Positions 8,900 through 18,069 of a DNA stretch of 64,000 bases are shown piece by piece. Each line of letters begins with the position of its first letter. Position 1 is the stretch's first letter. Under the pieces are notes generated by a model that saw only the letters and a program-made list of their open reading frames with translations, was not told the DNA's origin and ran no database searches. This DNA is from JAMXLO01 sp963726125 (lineage in GTDB: Bacteria; Pseudomonadota; Alphaproteobacteria; Acetobacterales; Acetobacteraceae): assembly GCA_963726125.1 (NCBI GenBank), contig CAVSBG010000001.1:248001-312000 (forward strand), in the 5' to 3' direction. The translations under genes were made by a program, and so were the position numbers.

Positions 8900-10210
8900 C
8901 TATGCCGCATCGCGCCGCGCCAACAGCTTATCGATCCTCCGCCCGTCCATATCAATTATTTCGAAACTCCACCCTTGATACCGAAAGGTCTCGCCCACCG
9001 CCGGCACATGCTCCAAACTCATCAACGCAAATCCCGCGATCGTGCTGAAATCTCGCTCCAGCGGCGGCTTCACCCGGAGGCGGTCGAACGCCTCGTACGC
9101 CGGCATCGTGCCATCGATCAGCAGCGAACCGTCGCCGCGCTCGACGATATCCGGCTCCTCGCCTTCCATCTCCGCCAGATCACCGGCGATCGCCTCCAGC
9201 AGGTCGGTCTTCGTGACGATGCCTTCCAGGCTGCCATACTCATCCAGCACGATCGCGAGCCGCACCGGCGTTCGCTTGAACTGCTCAAGTACTTTGAATA
9301 TCGGCGTCGCCTCGTGCACGACCAGCGGCTCGCGCACCAACCCCATCGGGTCCAACGGCTGATCGTCCAGCACTTGGTCGAGCAGATCCTGCTTCGCGAC
9401 CATGCCCAGCGGTGCATCGATGCTGCCGCGGGCAATCAGAAGCTGTGCATGACGGCTGGTGCGCAACACCCGCAGCATCCGCTCCCGCGGTTCGTCAGCG
9501 TTGATCCAATCGACATCGGGCCGTGCCGTCATGATGTCGGCAATCCGCCGCCCGCCAATGGTCAGCGCGCGCACGACCACCTCCTCCTGCGCATCCTGTA
9601 GGATGCCGGCGTCCTGGCTCGCCTGCACCAGCAGTGTCAGTTCCTGCGGTGAGTGTAGCGATTCCTCGGCCGTCCCAGGCCGCAACCCAACCGCGCGCAG
9701 CACCAGGTTGCCCAGCCCGTTGAGCGCCAGGATTGCCGGTCGCAGCAGGAACAGGAATACTCCGAGCGGCCGCACCACCCAAAGTGCGGTGCTTTCGCTT
9801 CTCTGCAGCGCGAGACTCTTCGGCGCCAGTTCACCCAGCACGATATGCAACGCTGTGATGATTGCAAATGAGATCACCACCGCAATGGCATGCGCGCCAA
9901 CGATGGCGACTGACGTTGGCAGGAAACTCAGCGCCGGTTCTATCAGATGGGCCAGTGCCGGTTCGCCGATCCAGCCAAGCGCCAGCGATGAAATGGTGAT
10001 GCCAAGCTGTGTCGCCGCAAGATTTGCGTCGAGATTTACCAGCGCGCGCTGCAGCGCCGATGCGTTCCTGCGCCCGTTTGCCGCCAGCTCGGCAACGCGG
10101 CTGCGGCGCACCGCAACCAGTGAAAACTCCGCGGCCACGAAGAACCCGTTTGCCGCCACAAGGGCGAGGACAGCCAGCAATCCGATCAGATCGAGCGACA
10201 GACTACCCAT
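8900..10210 (-). CDS. CNNM/CBS/CorC-type membrane protein (hemolysin-family)
   Basis: This 436-residue protein has the three-part architecture of the CorC/TlyC-like family. An N-terminal DUF21/CNNM membrane domain (about residues 5-190; LVAANGFFVAAEFSLVAVRRSR, TQLGITISSLALGW) is followed by a CBS pair (about 205-330; DIMTARPDVDWIN, LAIVLDEYGSLEGIVTKTDLLEAI) and a C-terminal CorC_HlyC domain (about 350-430; GTMPAYEAFDRLRV, STIAGFALMSLEHVPAVGE). Members are linked to Mg2+/Co2+ efflux; the 'hemolysin' name is historical. It is a single gene with no operon partner here. Confidence 0.9.
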   Translation of the reverse strand: MGSLSLDLIGLLAVLALVAANGFFVAAEFSLVAVRRSRVAELAANGRRNASALQRALVNLDANLAATQLGITISSLALGWIGEPALAHLIEPALSFLPTSVAIVGAHAIAVVISFAIITALHIVLGELAPKSLALQRSESTALWVVRPLGVFLFLLRPAILALNGLGNLVLRAVGLRPGTAEESLHSPQELTLLVQASQDAGILQDAQEEVVVRALTIGGRRIADIMTARPDVDWINADEPRERMLRVLRTSRHAQLLIARGSIDAPLGMVAKQDLLDQVLDDQPLDPMGLVREPLVVHEATPIFKVLEQFKRTPVRLAIVLDEYGSLEGIVTKTDLLEAIAGDLAEMEGEEPDIVERGDGSLLIDGTMPAYEAFDRLRVKPPLERDFSTIAGFALMSLEHVPAVGETFRYQGWSFEIIDMDGRRIDKLLARRDAA

Positions 10211-10239
10211 TCCTCGGCATCCTCACATTCCCCGCTGCC

Positions 10240-10400
10240 CGCACACGCATCGTCATCCGCGCGAACGCGGGAACCAATTTGACACCACCAATCAACATGC
10301 CCGAGATGACTTACGCGTTCACTGGGGGCAGTGTGGCGCTACGGATGACCGGGATAAGCCCGGCCATGACGATGGGGGCACCCAATGACGATGGGGCCAC
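10240..10400. repeat. Degenerate REP-like sequence between genes
   Basis: The gap between the CorC-like gene and the monooxygenase holds cgtcatccgcgcgaacgcgg (10251-10270) and gggataagcccggccatgac (10351-10370), which look like the two halves of the CGTCAT-CCCGCG...CGGGCTT-type repeats common in alphaproteobacteria. Two near-copies of atgacgatgggg follow. Pairing is imperfect, so this is probably an old copy. Confidence 0.4.
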
Positions 10401-10422
10401 CCAATAAGGAGTTCCCTACTCG

Positions 10423-11433
10423 ATGGATTTCGGGTTCTATCTTCCCTGCTACTGGCCGGATATGAGCTACCACGCCGCCGACATGTATCGCGACATGGTC
10501 CAGGAAGCGCAACTCGCGGAGGACATCGGCTGCATCTCCGTCAGCATCCCCGAGCATCATTTCATCAATTACCTGGTCCATCCGAACCCGTTGCTCACGG
10601 CCGTCCGGGTCGCGGCGGCGACCAAACGCATTCCCATCATCACCGCGGTGATCGTACTGCCGTTCTACGACATGCGCCGCCTCGCCGGTGAGATTGCACA
10701 GGCTGACTGCCTGACCGATGGACGCATCCAGCTTGGCCTCGGCCGTGGTGCATTCCGTTACGAATTCGACGCCTTCGGTGTCCCCATGGAGGAAAGCCGC
10801 GAGAAATTTGATGACTCCCTGAACCTGCTGATCAAGCTGCTCTCCGAGACCGAGGTATCCTGGCACAGCAAATATTACGACTTCGGCCCATTGACCATCA
10901 CGCCGCGCCCCTTGCAACAACCCTACCCGCCGATCTGGATCGCGGCCCTCAGTCGGCCCTCGATCACCGAAGCCGTGCGCCGAGGCTTCCACGTCATGAC
11001 GACGCCCCTGCGCGACCCAATGGACGCGGTCCGGATGCAGTGCAGCGCCTTCTTCGACGCGCTGCCCCCAGGCAGCCCGCAGCGATTCTCCATGTTGCGC
11101 ATGGGCTACGTCGCCGCCAACGAAGCCGACGTGCGCGAGAAGGTCGCCCTCGCCTACGCCAACCACCAACGCTTCATGAACGTGTTCAACACACCCGGCA
11201 CCGTACGCGACGGTGCGATCGTCCCGCTCAACGTCGAAGACACGCTCCAGGAACTCGAGGATCGCCTGCTCATTGGCACCCCTCAACAATGTATCGATAA
11301 GCTTGGTCCATATGCTGAACTTGGCATCCACGACATCCAGCTCAACATGAATTTCGGCACCAGCCACGCCGACGTCATGAAGTCCCTTGAGCGCTTTGCC
11401 ACACACGTGATGCCGCACTTCGCGTCTGCCTGA
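10423..11433 (+). CDS. Luciferase-like (LLM class) flavin-dependent monooxygenase
   Basis: This 336-residue bacterial-luciferase-fold enzyme uses reduced FMN and O2. It has the family's N-terminal strand (MDFGFYLPCYWPD), a LAGEIAQADCLTDGRIQLGLGRG segment typical of the flavin/phosphate-binding TIM barrel, and PPIWIAALSRPSITEAVRRG. The start ATG 10423 has AAGGAG at 10406-10411. It stands alone between two oppositely oriented genes, so the substrate cannot be inferred. It is much shorter than the second, NtaA-type monooxygenase at 31.4-32.7 kb. Confidence 0.88.
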   Translation: MDFGFYLPCYWPDMSYHAADMYRDMVQEAQLAEDIGCISVSIPEHHFINYLVHPNPLLTAVRVAAATKRIPIITAVIVLPFYDMRRLAGEIAQADCLTDGRIQLGLGRGAFRYEFDAFGVPMEESREKFDDSLNLLIKLLSETEVSWHSKYYDFGPLTITPRPLQQPYPPIWIAALSRPSITEAVRRGFHVMTTPLRDPMDAVRMQCSAFFDALPPGSPQRFSMLRMGYVAANEADVREKVALAYANHQRFMNVFNTPGTVRDGAIVPLNVEDTLQELEDRLLIGTPQQCIDKLGPYAELGIHDIQLNMNFGTSHADVMKSLERFATHVMPHFASA

Positions 11434-11440
11434 CGGTCTG

Positions 11441-12190
11441 TCATTGCGTCAGCAGCTTTGGCACCGAAGCAACCAGCAGCACCACACCGGACAGGCTGAG
11501 CAGCACGAGAATCAGCGCACGAAACCCCACCTCGCTGAACCGCGCGTAAAGCCGGACGCCAATCAGCGTCGGAACGATCATCGCCGGGGCGACAAGTGCG
11601 AAGAGCGCAAGTGTCTCGCCTGTGATCAGGCCGCTTGCCGCATAGATCGTCAGCGCCAACGCCTGCATGCACAGGCTGAAGGTCTGGAAAACCGCGCGCT
11701 GCTCATCCCTGCTCCAGCCACGCAGGGAGCACCAAAGCGTCGGCACTGGCCCGTTGAGCCCGCCGAGGCCGCCCATGACCCCACCGATCAGCCCCACGCC
11801 GCCATCAGCCAGGCGGCCGCCAAACGTGATGCGCGGCATGGCACGGATGAACAGCATGACCGGGCAATACGCCACCAGGATTGCGCCGACCGCCGCTTTG
11901 AATACGGTCGGGTCGACAAGATGCAGCAACCAGGCGCCGATTGGGGTTCCGACGCATCCGCCAATCACAAACGGCAACAGCCGCGGCCCGTCGAAGCCAC
12001 GGCGGATCGAGCCGAGCGCCAGCAGCTGACCGATCAACGAGCCGAATACCACCAGAGGACCGGCAAGCTGCGGCGCAACAACCCACACCCAGAACGTCAT
12101 CGCCACCAGACCGAACGCAAATCCGGACAGACCCTGGACGAATCCCGCCGCCACCGCTCCGAGCAGCACGTAATATGTGACCCCACTCAT
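11441..12190 (-). CDS. TauE/SafE (TSUP) family membrane permease
   Basis: This 249-residue inner-membrane protein has about eight hydrophobic segments. The start MSGVTYYVLLGAVAAGFVQG at 12190 places the first membrane helix at the N-terminus, as usual for the family. The paired TSUP signatures are visible: GLSGFAFGLVAMTFWVW near the N-terminus and GGVMGGLGGLNGPVPTLWC in the second half. Family members export sulfite, sulfoacetate or other organic anions. It converges on the luciferase-like gene (8-bp gap) and diverges from the cupin gene. Confidence 0.86.
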   Translation of the reverse strand: MSGVTYYVLLGAVAAGFVQGLSGFAFGLVAMTFWVWVVAPQLAGPLVVFGSLIGQLLALGSIRRGFDGPRLLPFVIGGCVGTPIGAWLLHLVDPTVFKAAVGAILVAYCPVMLFIRAMPRITFGGRLADGGVGLIGGVMGGLGGLNGPVPTLWCSLRGWSRDEQRAVFQTFSLCMQALALTIYAASGLITGETLALFALVAPAMIVPTLIGVRLYARFSEVGFRALILVLLSLSGVVLLVASVPKLLTQ

Positions 12191-12288
12191 CCGTCCGATA
12201 CGCCACCCGACACCGACCTCGCGCACACCTATCAGTGACGCGGCGATCCCGCTAACCTCAAGCGAGCCACCAGGGCGCGAAGGCAACC

Positions 12289-12684
12289 ATGGTCACCCCC
12301 ATCGATCTCAAGTCCGCATTCGCCAAACTGACGATGCTCGAGCACCGCACCCCAACCTCCAGCCCTGCCGAATTCGAGGGCGCGTTTGGACGCGTGGCAC
12401 CGTACCGTGACGGGGCGATCTTCACCGCCAAATTCGCCGGCAAGAGCGCGTGGGAGCGTCATCCAAACGGCGACGAGATCGTCCACGTCGTCGACGGCAC
12501 GACCACCTTGCACCTGATCACATCGGAAGGCCGCCAGTCCCTCACACTCAGCGCCGGCATGCTGGTCGTGGTGCCGCAGAACGCCTGGCATCAGTTCGAA
12601 TCGCCCGGCGGCGTCTGCGTCATGACCGCGACGCCGCAACCCAGCGAGCACATCAGGGTCGATCTCGACGATCCGCGGACCTGA
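12289..12684 (+). CDS. Small cupin-domain protein
   Basis: This 131-residue single-domain cupin has motif 1 around SAWERHPNGDEIVHVVDGTTTLHL and motif 2 around GMLVVVPQNAWHQFESPGG, giving candidate metal ligands His, Glu and a second-motif His. The catalytic function is unknown; such proteins include small dioxygenases, isomerases and binding proteins. It is divergent from the TauE gene, with a 98-bp shared upstream region. Confidence 0.85.
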   Translation: MVTPIDLKSAFAKLTMLEHRTPTSSPAEFEGAFGRVAPYRDGAIFTAKFAGKSAWERHPNGDEIVHVVDGTTTLHLITSEGRQSLTLSAGMLVVVPQNAWHQFESPGGVCVMTATPQPSEHIRVDLDDPRT

Positions 12685-12734
12685 CGAGGCGCACCCTGTC
12701 GCGTGACCTGGTTCGACGGTATAAATTCCTCGTC

Positions 12735-13337
12735 ATGACACGATTCACTTCGACGACCGCTGCCGCGTTCGTGGCGGCGGTGACCTGCGCAGCCCCGGCT
12801 TCCGCGCGGCAAGACGCAAAGCTGCTCGCGCCGGTCAGCAACACCTGCATATCCTCGCCATTCGGGCCGCGCATCCTGCCCACCATGCCGCTCGCCGGCT
12901 CATACCATTTCGGAATCGACCTCGCGGCACCGGCCGGAGCACCGGTGCTCGCTGCCGGCCCCGGCACTGTCATCCGTATCCAGCGCAAGGGCCCGGGCGG
13001 CCTCGAAATGCTGGTGCAACATGATGGCTTCGTCGGGATCTATAGTCACTTTGGCATGATCGCCCCCGCGTTCGCCGAAGGGAAGCGCACCATGGAGGCC
13101 GGCGAGAAACTCGGCGTGGTCGGCCGTACCGGACTCTCCTCCGGTGCCCATTTGTTCTTCGAGATGATCCTCGACGGCAAGCCGACAGACCCGTCCCCAT
13201 ACCTCGGACTGCCCGCATGCAACGGCGCACCCCCACCGACCGTGGCGGCAGCAGCGGCGGCGAAGCCAGACGACGGAGGGGTCGCGATCGGAGGCAGGAA
13301 GTACTACCAAATCTTCACACAGGCGCGGCAAAACTGA
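12735..13337 (+). CDS. Exported M23/LytM-domain protein, likely degenerate active site
   Basis: This 200-residue exported protein starts at ATG 12735 with a signal peptide (MTRFTSTTAAAFVAAVTC, cut near ASA). The M23 core is complete in shape: SPFGPR, then YHFGIDLAAPAGAPVLAAG with the first zinc ligands His and Asp, then GYSH-like IYSHF. The usual HLHFE motif reads GAHLFFEM, so the catalytic His remains but the third zinc ligand is Phe. It may therefore be a non-enzymatic LytM factor that binds peptidoglycan or activates an amidase. The tail (GGRKYYQIFTQARQN) is not typical and has an Ala-rich linker before it. Confidence 0.82.
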   Translation: MTRFTSTTAAAFVAAVTCAAPASARQDAKLLAPVSNTCISSPFGPRILPTMPLAGSYHFGIDLAAPAGAPVLAAGPGTVIRIQRKGPGGLEMLVQHDGFVGIYSHFGMIAPAFAEGKRTMEAGEKLGVVGRTGLSSGAHLFFEMILDGKPTDPSPYLGLPACNGAPPPTVAAAAAAKPDDGGVAIGGRKYYQIFTQARQN

Positions 13338-13415
13338 GGCCGGCCGGTGTTGATGCAACGAACGCCGTGAACTGCTACGCTGATCCACCGCCAGTGTCAG
13401 ATAGGGAAAACGACC

Positions 13416-14312
13416 ATGGCCAATGAAAAGATGATGGCGCAGATGTCCAAGAAGGACGGCTTCATCGCGGCACTCGACCAGAGCGGCGGATCGAGCCCCG
13501 GTGCCCTGCGCCTCTACGGTATCCCGGACAGCGCCTACAGCGGCGAGGCCGAGATGTTCCAACTGATCCATGAGATGCGCGCGCGCATCATGACCGCGCC
13601 GGCCTTCAGCGGCGACAAGGTCATCGGCACGATCCTGTTCGAGGGCACGATGGATGGCCACGTCAAGGACAAGCCGGTTCCGACCTTCCTGTGGGAGGAT
13701 CGCGGCGTCGTTCCCTTCGTAAAGTGCGACAAGGGCCTCGAGCCAGAGAGCGATGGCGTCAGCCTGATGAAGCCGATGCCGACCCTCGATACGCTGCTCA
13801 CGCGTGCGGTGAAGCTCGGTGTTTTCGGCACCAAGATGCGCTCCACCATCAACCTGCCCTCGAAGACCGGCATCGCCGCCAACGTGGCTCAGCAGTTCGC
13901 CGTCGCCGCACAGATCGCAGGACACGGACTGATGCCCATCATCGAGCCGGAAGTGTCGATCAAGAGCCCAGACAAGCCTGGCGCGGAAGCGATCCTCCTC
14001 GCCGAGTTGCGCAAGAACCTCGACGCGCTGCCGAGTAGCCGCCAGGTCATGCTGAAGCTGACGATACCGGACGAACGCGATCTCTATTTGCCCTTGGTAA
14101 AGCACCCGCGCGTGGCCAGAGTGGTCGCGCTATCCGGCGGCTATACGCGCGATGACGCCTGCAAGCGCCTCGCCGCCAATCACGGCATGATCGCGAGCTT
14201 CTCGCGTGCCCTGGCCGAAGACCTCAAGAAATCCATGAGCGACGCCGAGTTCCAAGCGGCGTTGGCAAACTCCATCAACGAGATCTATCAGGCCTCGACC
14301 GTGAAGAACTAA
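13416..14312 (+). CDS. Fructose-bisphosphate aldolase, class I
   Basis: This 298-residue cytoplasmic enzyme cleaves fructose-1,6-bisphosphate to dihydroxyacetone phosphate and glyceraldehyde-3-phosphate through a Schiff base. The Schiff-base lysine is Lys214 in QVMLKLTIPDE; FIAALDQSGGSSPGAL (residues 16-31) and LMPIIEPEV (172-180) are class I signatures. The ATG at 13416 has AGGGAA upstream. The length suits the bacterial class I group. It is an isolated gene. Confidence 0.93.
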   Translation: MANEKMMAQMSKKDGFIAALDQSGGSSPGALRLYGIPDSAYSGEAEMFQLIHEMRARIMTAPAFSGDKVIGTILFEGTMDGHVKDKPVPTFLWEDRGVVPFVKCDKGLEPESDGVSLMKPMPTLDTLLTRAVKLGVFGTKMRSTINLPSKTGIAANVAQQFAVAAQIAGHGLMPIIEPEVSIKSPDKPGAEAILLAELRKNLDALPSSRQVMLKLTIPDERDLYLPLVKHPRVARVVALSGGYTRDDACKRLAANHGMIASFSRALAEDLKKSMSDAEFQAALANSINEIYQASTVKN

Positions 14313-14686
14313 CTCCACACCCGTTGACCGGACTGCCGCTTACGTCATGGCCAGGCCCATCGGGTCAGGCCCGGTGATCGGCCGCTCGCAAGTACAGTGC
14401 ACCACGATCGGCCGTAAAGTCATCCGGCCGCCAGAACCCGGCTGCGACCCTGACAGCGCGTTGACGAAATCGCGGCTGCGCGATTCCTTTGTCGCCGAAC
14501 GACTTACGTTGCATTCGGATGCCATTGGGGTCGCCAGCGGGACTCGTCAAGCGGAGATGCTGGTGACCTGGTGGGCCTCGGCGATGGAGGCGAACGCGGC
14601 ACTGCGATTGCCCAATTCAGCTGCCTATTTCTAACTTTCTGGCTCCCGTCGGCTACCGCCGGTTCTAACTCCCTGACTCCTGTCGA
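14313..14686. other. Intergenic region with a 34-bp imperfect tandem repeat, no gene
   Basis: These 374 bp between the aldolase and the end of argB hold no convincing gene. At 14629-14662 and 14663-14696 lie two adjacent 34-bp copies with 27 of 34 bases identical, all differences being transitions; the second copy contains the argB stop. A gtcatggccaggccc-type sequence at 14345-14380 looks like a degenerate REP remnant. Confidence 0.55.
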
Positions 14687-15593
14687 CTACCGTCGAATGA
14701 TCGTGCCCGGACCGGCCTCGGTGAACAGCTCCAGCAGACAGGCGTGCGGCACCCGTCCGTCGAGGATGACCGCGCCCTTCGCTCCTTGCTTCACCGCATC
14801 GACGCAGTTCTCCACCTTCGGAATCATCCCGCCGGTTATCATTCCGCTGGCGATCCCCGCCTCGACATCGGCAATGCTCAGTTCGGGGATCAGCCGCTTA
14901 TCGTTGTCAAGCACGCCCGGCACATCGGTCAGCATCAACAGGCGCGTCGCAGTCAGCGCGCCGGCCACCGCGCCCGCCACTGCGTCTGCGTTGATGTTGT
15001 AGGTCTGGCCATCCTCACCCACGCCGACGGGTGCAATTACCGGCACGAGTTCCAGCACCGGTCAGCCCATGGATCACCCGCACATCGACATGCTCCGGCT
15101 CGCCCACGAACCCGAGGTCCAGCACGCGCTCGATGTTGCTCCCCGGATCCACCTTCGTGCGCCGCAACTTACGCGCGCGGATCATGCGGCCGTCCTTGCC
15201 GCACACGCCGACTGCCAGCGCGCCGGCCTGGGTGATCAGGTTGGCGACGTATTTGTTCACGGTGCCGGCCAGCACCATCTCCACCACTTCCACCATCGCC
15301 GCGTCGGTGACACGCAACCCGTCGATGAACGTGGACTGGATCGCCAGCCGCTTCAGCATCGCATTGATCTGCGGCCCACCGCCGTGCACCACGACCGGGT
15401 TCACGCCAACCTGCTTCAGCAGCGCGATGTCGCCGCCGAACTGGCGGGCCAAATGCTCCTCGCCCATGGCGTGGCCGCCGTATTTCACCACAATCGTTGC
15501 GCCTGCGTAGCGCCTGAGGAACGGCAGGGCCTGCGCAAGCACCTCTGCCCGTTCAGTGGCTGACGCGAGATCATCCGGTTCGCTCTGGTTCAT
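14687..15593 (-). CDS. argB: Acetylglutamate kinase (frameshifted)
   Basis: ArgB phosphorylates N-acetylglutamate in arginine biosynthesis. The corrected product is 301 residues, starting MNQSEPDDLASATERAEVLA at 15593. Signatures are VVKYGGHAMG (N-terminal ATP-loop Lys), VVVHGGGPQINAML, the substrate region DGLRVTDAAMVEVVEMVL and, in the second half, YNINADAVAGAVAGAL and GGMIPKVENCVDAV. The frames break after HVDVRVIHGLT. Removing one G at 15058-15059 (CCGGTGCTGG) yields LTVLELVPVIAPVGVG, as in the family. An intact enzyme is expected in a prototroph, so a sequence error is likely. Confidence 0.93.
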
Positions 15594-15704
15594 CCCGCGC
15601 CTGTACGGGCGTGTGCGCGGACGGTCAAGCGCGCATGGGCCAGATCGACAAGGCCGGATACGCCATGCTCTGCTTGGCGGCGAGGCAGGACAGGAAGAGC
15701 GACG

Positions 15705-16826
15705 ATGAACGAACTCGACAGTTCCGTGCTTCCGGCAGGCATGCGCTCGCGCTTCGTCCCGGACATCAATGGGCTGCGCGTGCATATCCTGGAAGCGGGT
15801 GATGCCAGCCGTCCCTGCGTATTGCTGCTGCACGGCTTCCCGGAGCTGGCATATTCATGGCGCAAGGTGATGCCGGCACTCGCCGAGGCCGGCTACCACG
15901 CCGTCGCCCCGGACTTGCGAGGCTACGGCCGCACCACCGGATGGCACGCCGACTATGACTTGGAAGCCGATCTGCGGCCGTTCCGATTGCTGAACACGGT
16001 GCGCGATCAACTGGGGTTGGTGCACGCGCTCGGGCACCCATCGGTGGCAGCGGTGGTCGGCCATGACTTCGGCTCGCCGGTTGCCGCATGGTGTGCGCTC
16101 GTGCGCCCCGACGTGTTCCGTTCCGTCGCTCTGATGAGCGCGCCGTTCGAAGGCCCGCCGGCGCTGCCACCATCCGCTTCCCGCGGCGGCGACGTGCATG
16201 CCGCGATGGCGGCGCTGCCGCGTCCCCGCAAGCACTATCAGTGGTACTACTCGACGCCCCCGGCGAATGACGACATGTGGCATTGCAGGCAAGGCGTGCA
16301 CGCGTTCCTGCGCGCCTACTACCATCATAAGAGCGCCGATTGGCGCGCCAACAAACCGCATCGGCTCGCCGGTTGGACCGCCGAGGAGCTGGCGAAGATG
16401 CCGACGTACTACATCATGGATCTCAACGAGACGATGGCGGAAACCGTCGCGCACGAAATGCCTTCGCCGGCCGAGATCGCCGCGTGCACCTGGCTGCCGG
16501 ACAACGAACTAGCGGTTTACGCCGGTGAGTACGAACGCAATGGCTTCCAAGGGGGCTTGCAGTGGTATCGCCGCGGCACGACGGGGCTCGATACCGCGGA
16601 GCTACAATTGTTCGCCGGCAAGACGATCGACGTACCATCGATGTTCGTCGCGGGTACCAGCGATTGGGGGACCTATCAGCGCCCCGGTGCCTTCGAGCAC
16701 ATGCAGCAGGCGGCATGCACGCGGATGGTCGGATGCCATCTGCTCGAAGGCGCCGGTCATTGGGTGCAGCAGGAGCAGGCGGCGAAGGTCAGCGAACTCC
16801 TGGTGAATTTTTTGCGCGAGCGGTAG
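15705..16826 (+). CDS. Alpha/beta hydrolase, epoxide-hydrolase-like
   Basis: This 373-residue hydrolase resembles soluble epoxide hydrolases. The oxyanion-hole motif HGFPELAYSWRKV and the nucleophile elbow VVGHDFGSPVAAW (Asp nucleophile rather than Ser) are present; the C-terminal catalytic His lies in LEGAGHWVQQEQ. Asp as nucleophile supports epoxide hydrolase or haloalkane dehalogenase over esterase. GGAAG lies just before the ATG (aggaagagcgacg). It is divergent from argB by 111 bp. Confidence 0.87.
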   Translation: MNELDSSVLPAGMRSRFVPDINGLRVHILEAGDASRPCVLLLHGFPELAYSWRKVMPALAEAGYHAVAPDLRGYGRTTGWHADYDLEADLRPFRLLNTVRDQLGLVHALGHPSVAAVVGHDFGSPVAAWCALVRPDVFRSVALMSAPFEGPPALPPSASRGGDVHAAMAALPRPRKHYQWYYSTPPANDDMWHCRQGVHAFLRAYYHHKSADWRANKPHRLAGWTAEELAKMPTYYIMDLNETMAETVAHEMPSPAEIAACTWLPDNELAVYAGEYERNGFQGGLQWYRRGTTGLDTAELQLFAGKTIDVPSMFVAGTSDWGTYQRPGAFEHMQQAACTRMVGCHLLEGAGHWVQQEQAAKVSELLVNFLRER

Positions 16827-16896
16827 CGGCTAGATGCACGCTGGACGTCGGAGGCTTGCTACCCGCCGAGCATTTGCCCGGCGACGTTCCGGGCAT

Positions 16897-17847
16897 CTAA
16901 GGCGCGATGGCGACGAAGTTCGAGCCGATCGCAGCCAAGTCTTCGAGATCCCGCCCAACGAAGCGCGAGGCAAGTCGCATTGCGGCAACTTCGCGCTGTT
17001 CCTTTTCCCGGCTCTCACGCCACTCAAAGCCGATACTGAAGCCGTGCCGCTGCAACATTGCTATGTAGTCCGAGTGGCGGAGACGATTGTGATAGCTTTG
17101 CGGCTCGACGCAACAGAGCCGCCAGACCCAGTCCTCATACTGGAGGAAGTTACACCGCGAAATGGAGGTGTCGCACATCGCGTAATGATCGGAATAGTCG
17201 ACAAAATGCACCATGGCACCGCCAGGGATGAGAATTCGGCGGAAGTCCGCCATCATGGCATCGAGCATTTCGGGAGCAATGTGTTCCAGTACGGCAGCCG
17301 ACACGATCAGATCAGCCGATCGGTCCGATGATAGTTCTGTGCGGTACGGCACGCTGTAGGTGATGCCGAGATGCTTCATCATTGCGGCAACTGTGCCATC
17401 TTCGACCTTGAGTTGATCAAAGCTGTCGGCACCGAGGCGGTCAGCGAGAACGTCGCGACGGGTCAGGACAAAACGGATCGCCGATCGAATGAGCTGCGCG
17501 TCAAGCAGGCGTTCTACATCTGTAAGGGCCACACTTTCCGCGCCGGCGGCAAGGAACGTCATCGCCAGGATCGGGTGCCACCCCGTGCCGATTTCCAGCA
17601 CCCGGCGCCCGCGTATGTCGTGCCCAGTCCCCCGAAGCAGGTCTATCTGCCGAATGGCATTGTTGAACAGGTGTTCGTCCACTCCTGAGTTGGTCTGATA
17701 GGGCGAAATGTGCCGCATTGCTTGTCGCAATCGTTGCTTGCCCGGAATCGCCGCCTTTACCGTATTCTTGATGACCTGCCTGTGCCACGCGCGCAAATCC
17801 CGCCTCCCGACGTACCTGGCCAATTCGGCTGTGATCTTCGACTTCAT
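16897..17847 (-). CDS. SAM-dependent methyltransferase (class I)
   Basis: This protein of about 316 residues, with likely start MKSKITAELARYV at 17847, has a Rossmann methyltransferase core. Motif I is RRVLEIGTGWHP, with VALTDVERLLDA after it, and motif IV is ADLIVSAAVLEHI followed by FRRILIPGGAMVHFVDYSDH. The substrate is unknown. The layout resembles methyltransferases near polysaccharide genes, but no such genes are adjacent. The 222 bp upstream (17848-18069) hold nothing I could identify. Confidence 0.82.
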   Translation of the reverse strand: MKSKITAELARYVGRRDLRAWHRQVIKNTVKAAIPGKQRLRQAMRHISPYQTNSGVDEHLFNNAIRQIDLLRGTGHDIRGRRVLEIGTGWHPILAMTFLAAGAESVALTDVERLLDAQLIRSAIRFVLTRRDVLADRLGADSFDQLKVEDGTVAAMMKHLGITYSVPYRTELSSDRSADLIVSAAVLEHIAPEMLDAMMADFRRILIPGGAMVHFVDYSDHYAMCDTSISRCNFLQYEDWVWRLCCVEPQSYHNRLRHSDYIAMLQRHGFSIGFEWRESREKEQREVAAMRLASRFVGRDLEDLAAIGSNFVAIAP

Positions 17848-18069
17848 TAGGGTGGCGCGCAACAAAATCTGATCAAAGCGGTGCTGGGCGGAGCGCTCGC
17901 AATGGCCACGCAAGCCGGGTGCGTATTTTGCTGCCGGTAAGAGCTGGGGTTACGGCGTCAGATTTTCGGGGCGCTGAACAGTGCGGCGCTGCATCAGTGC
18001 GCTAGATGCGCGCGGCCCGAGACCAGATGGCGGACGCTAATGCGGGTGGGCGTTGACGAACGCTGCGGC

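Noticed and set aside
14347..14634. 95-codon ORF between the aldolase and argB
   Set aside because: No RBS, no domain, and Arg/Pro-rich low-information sequence typical of a chance frame in high-GC DNA.
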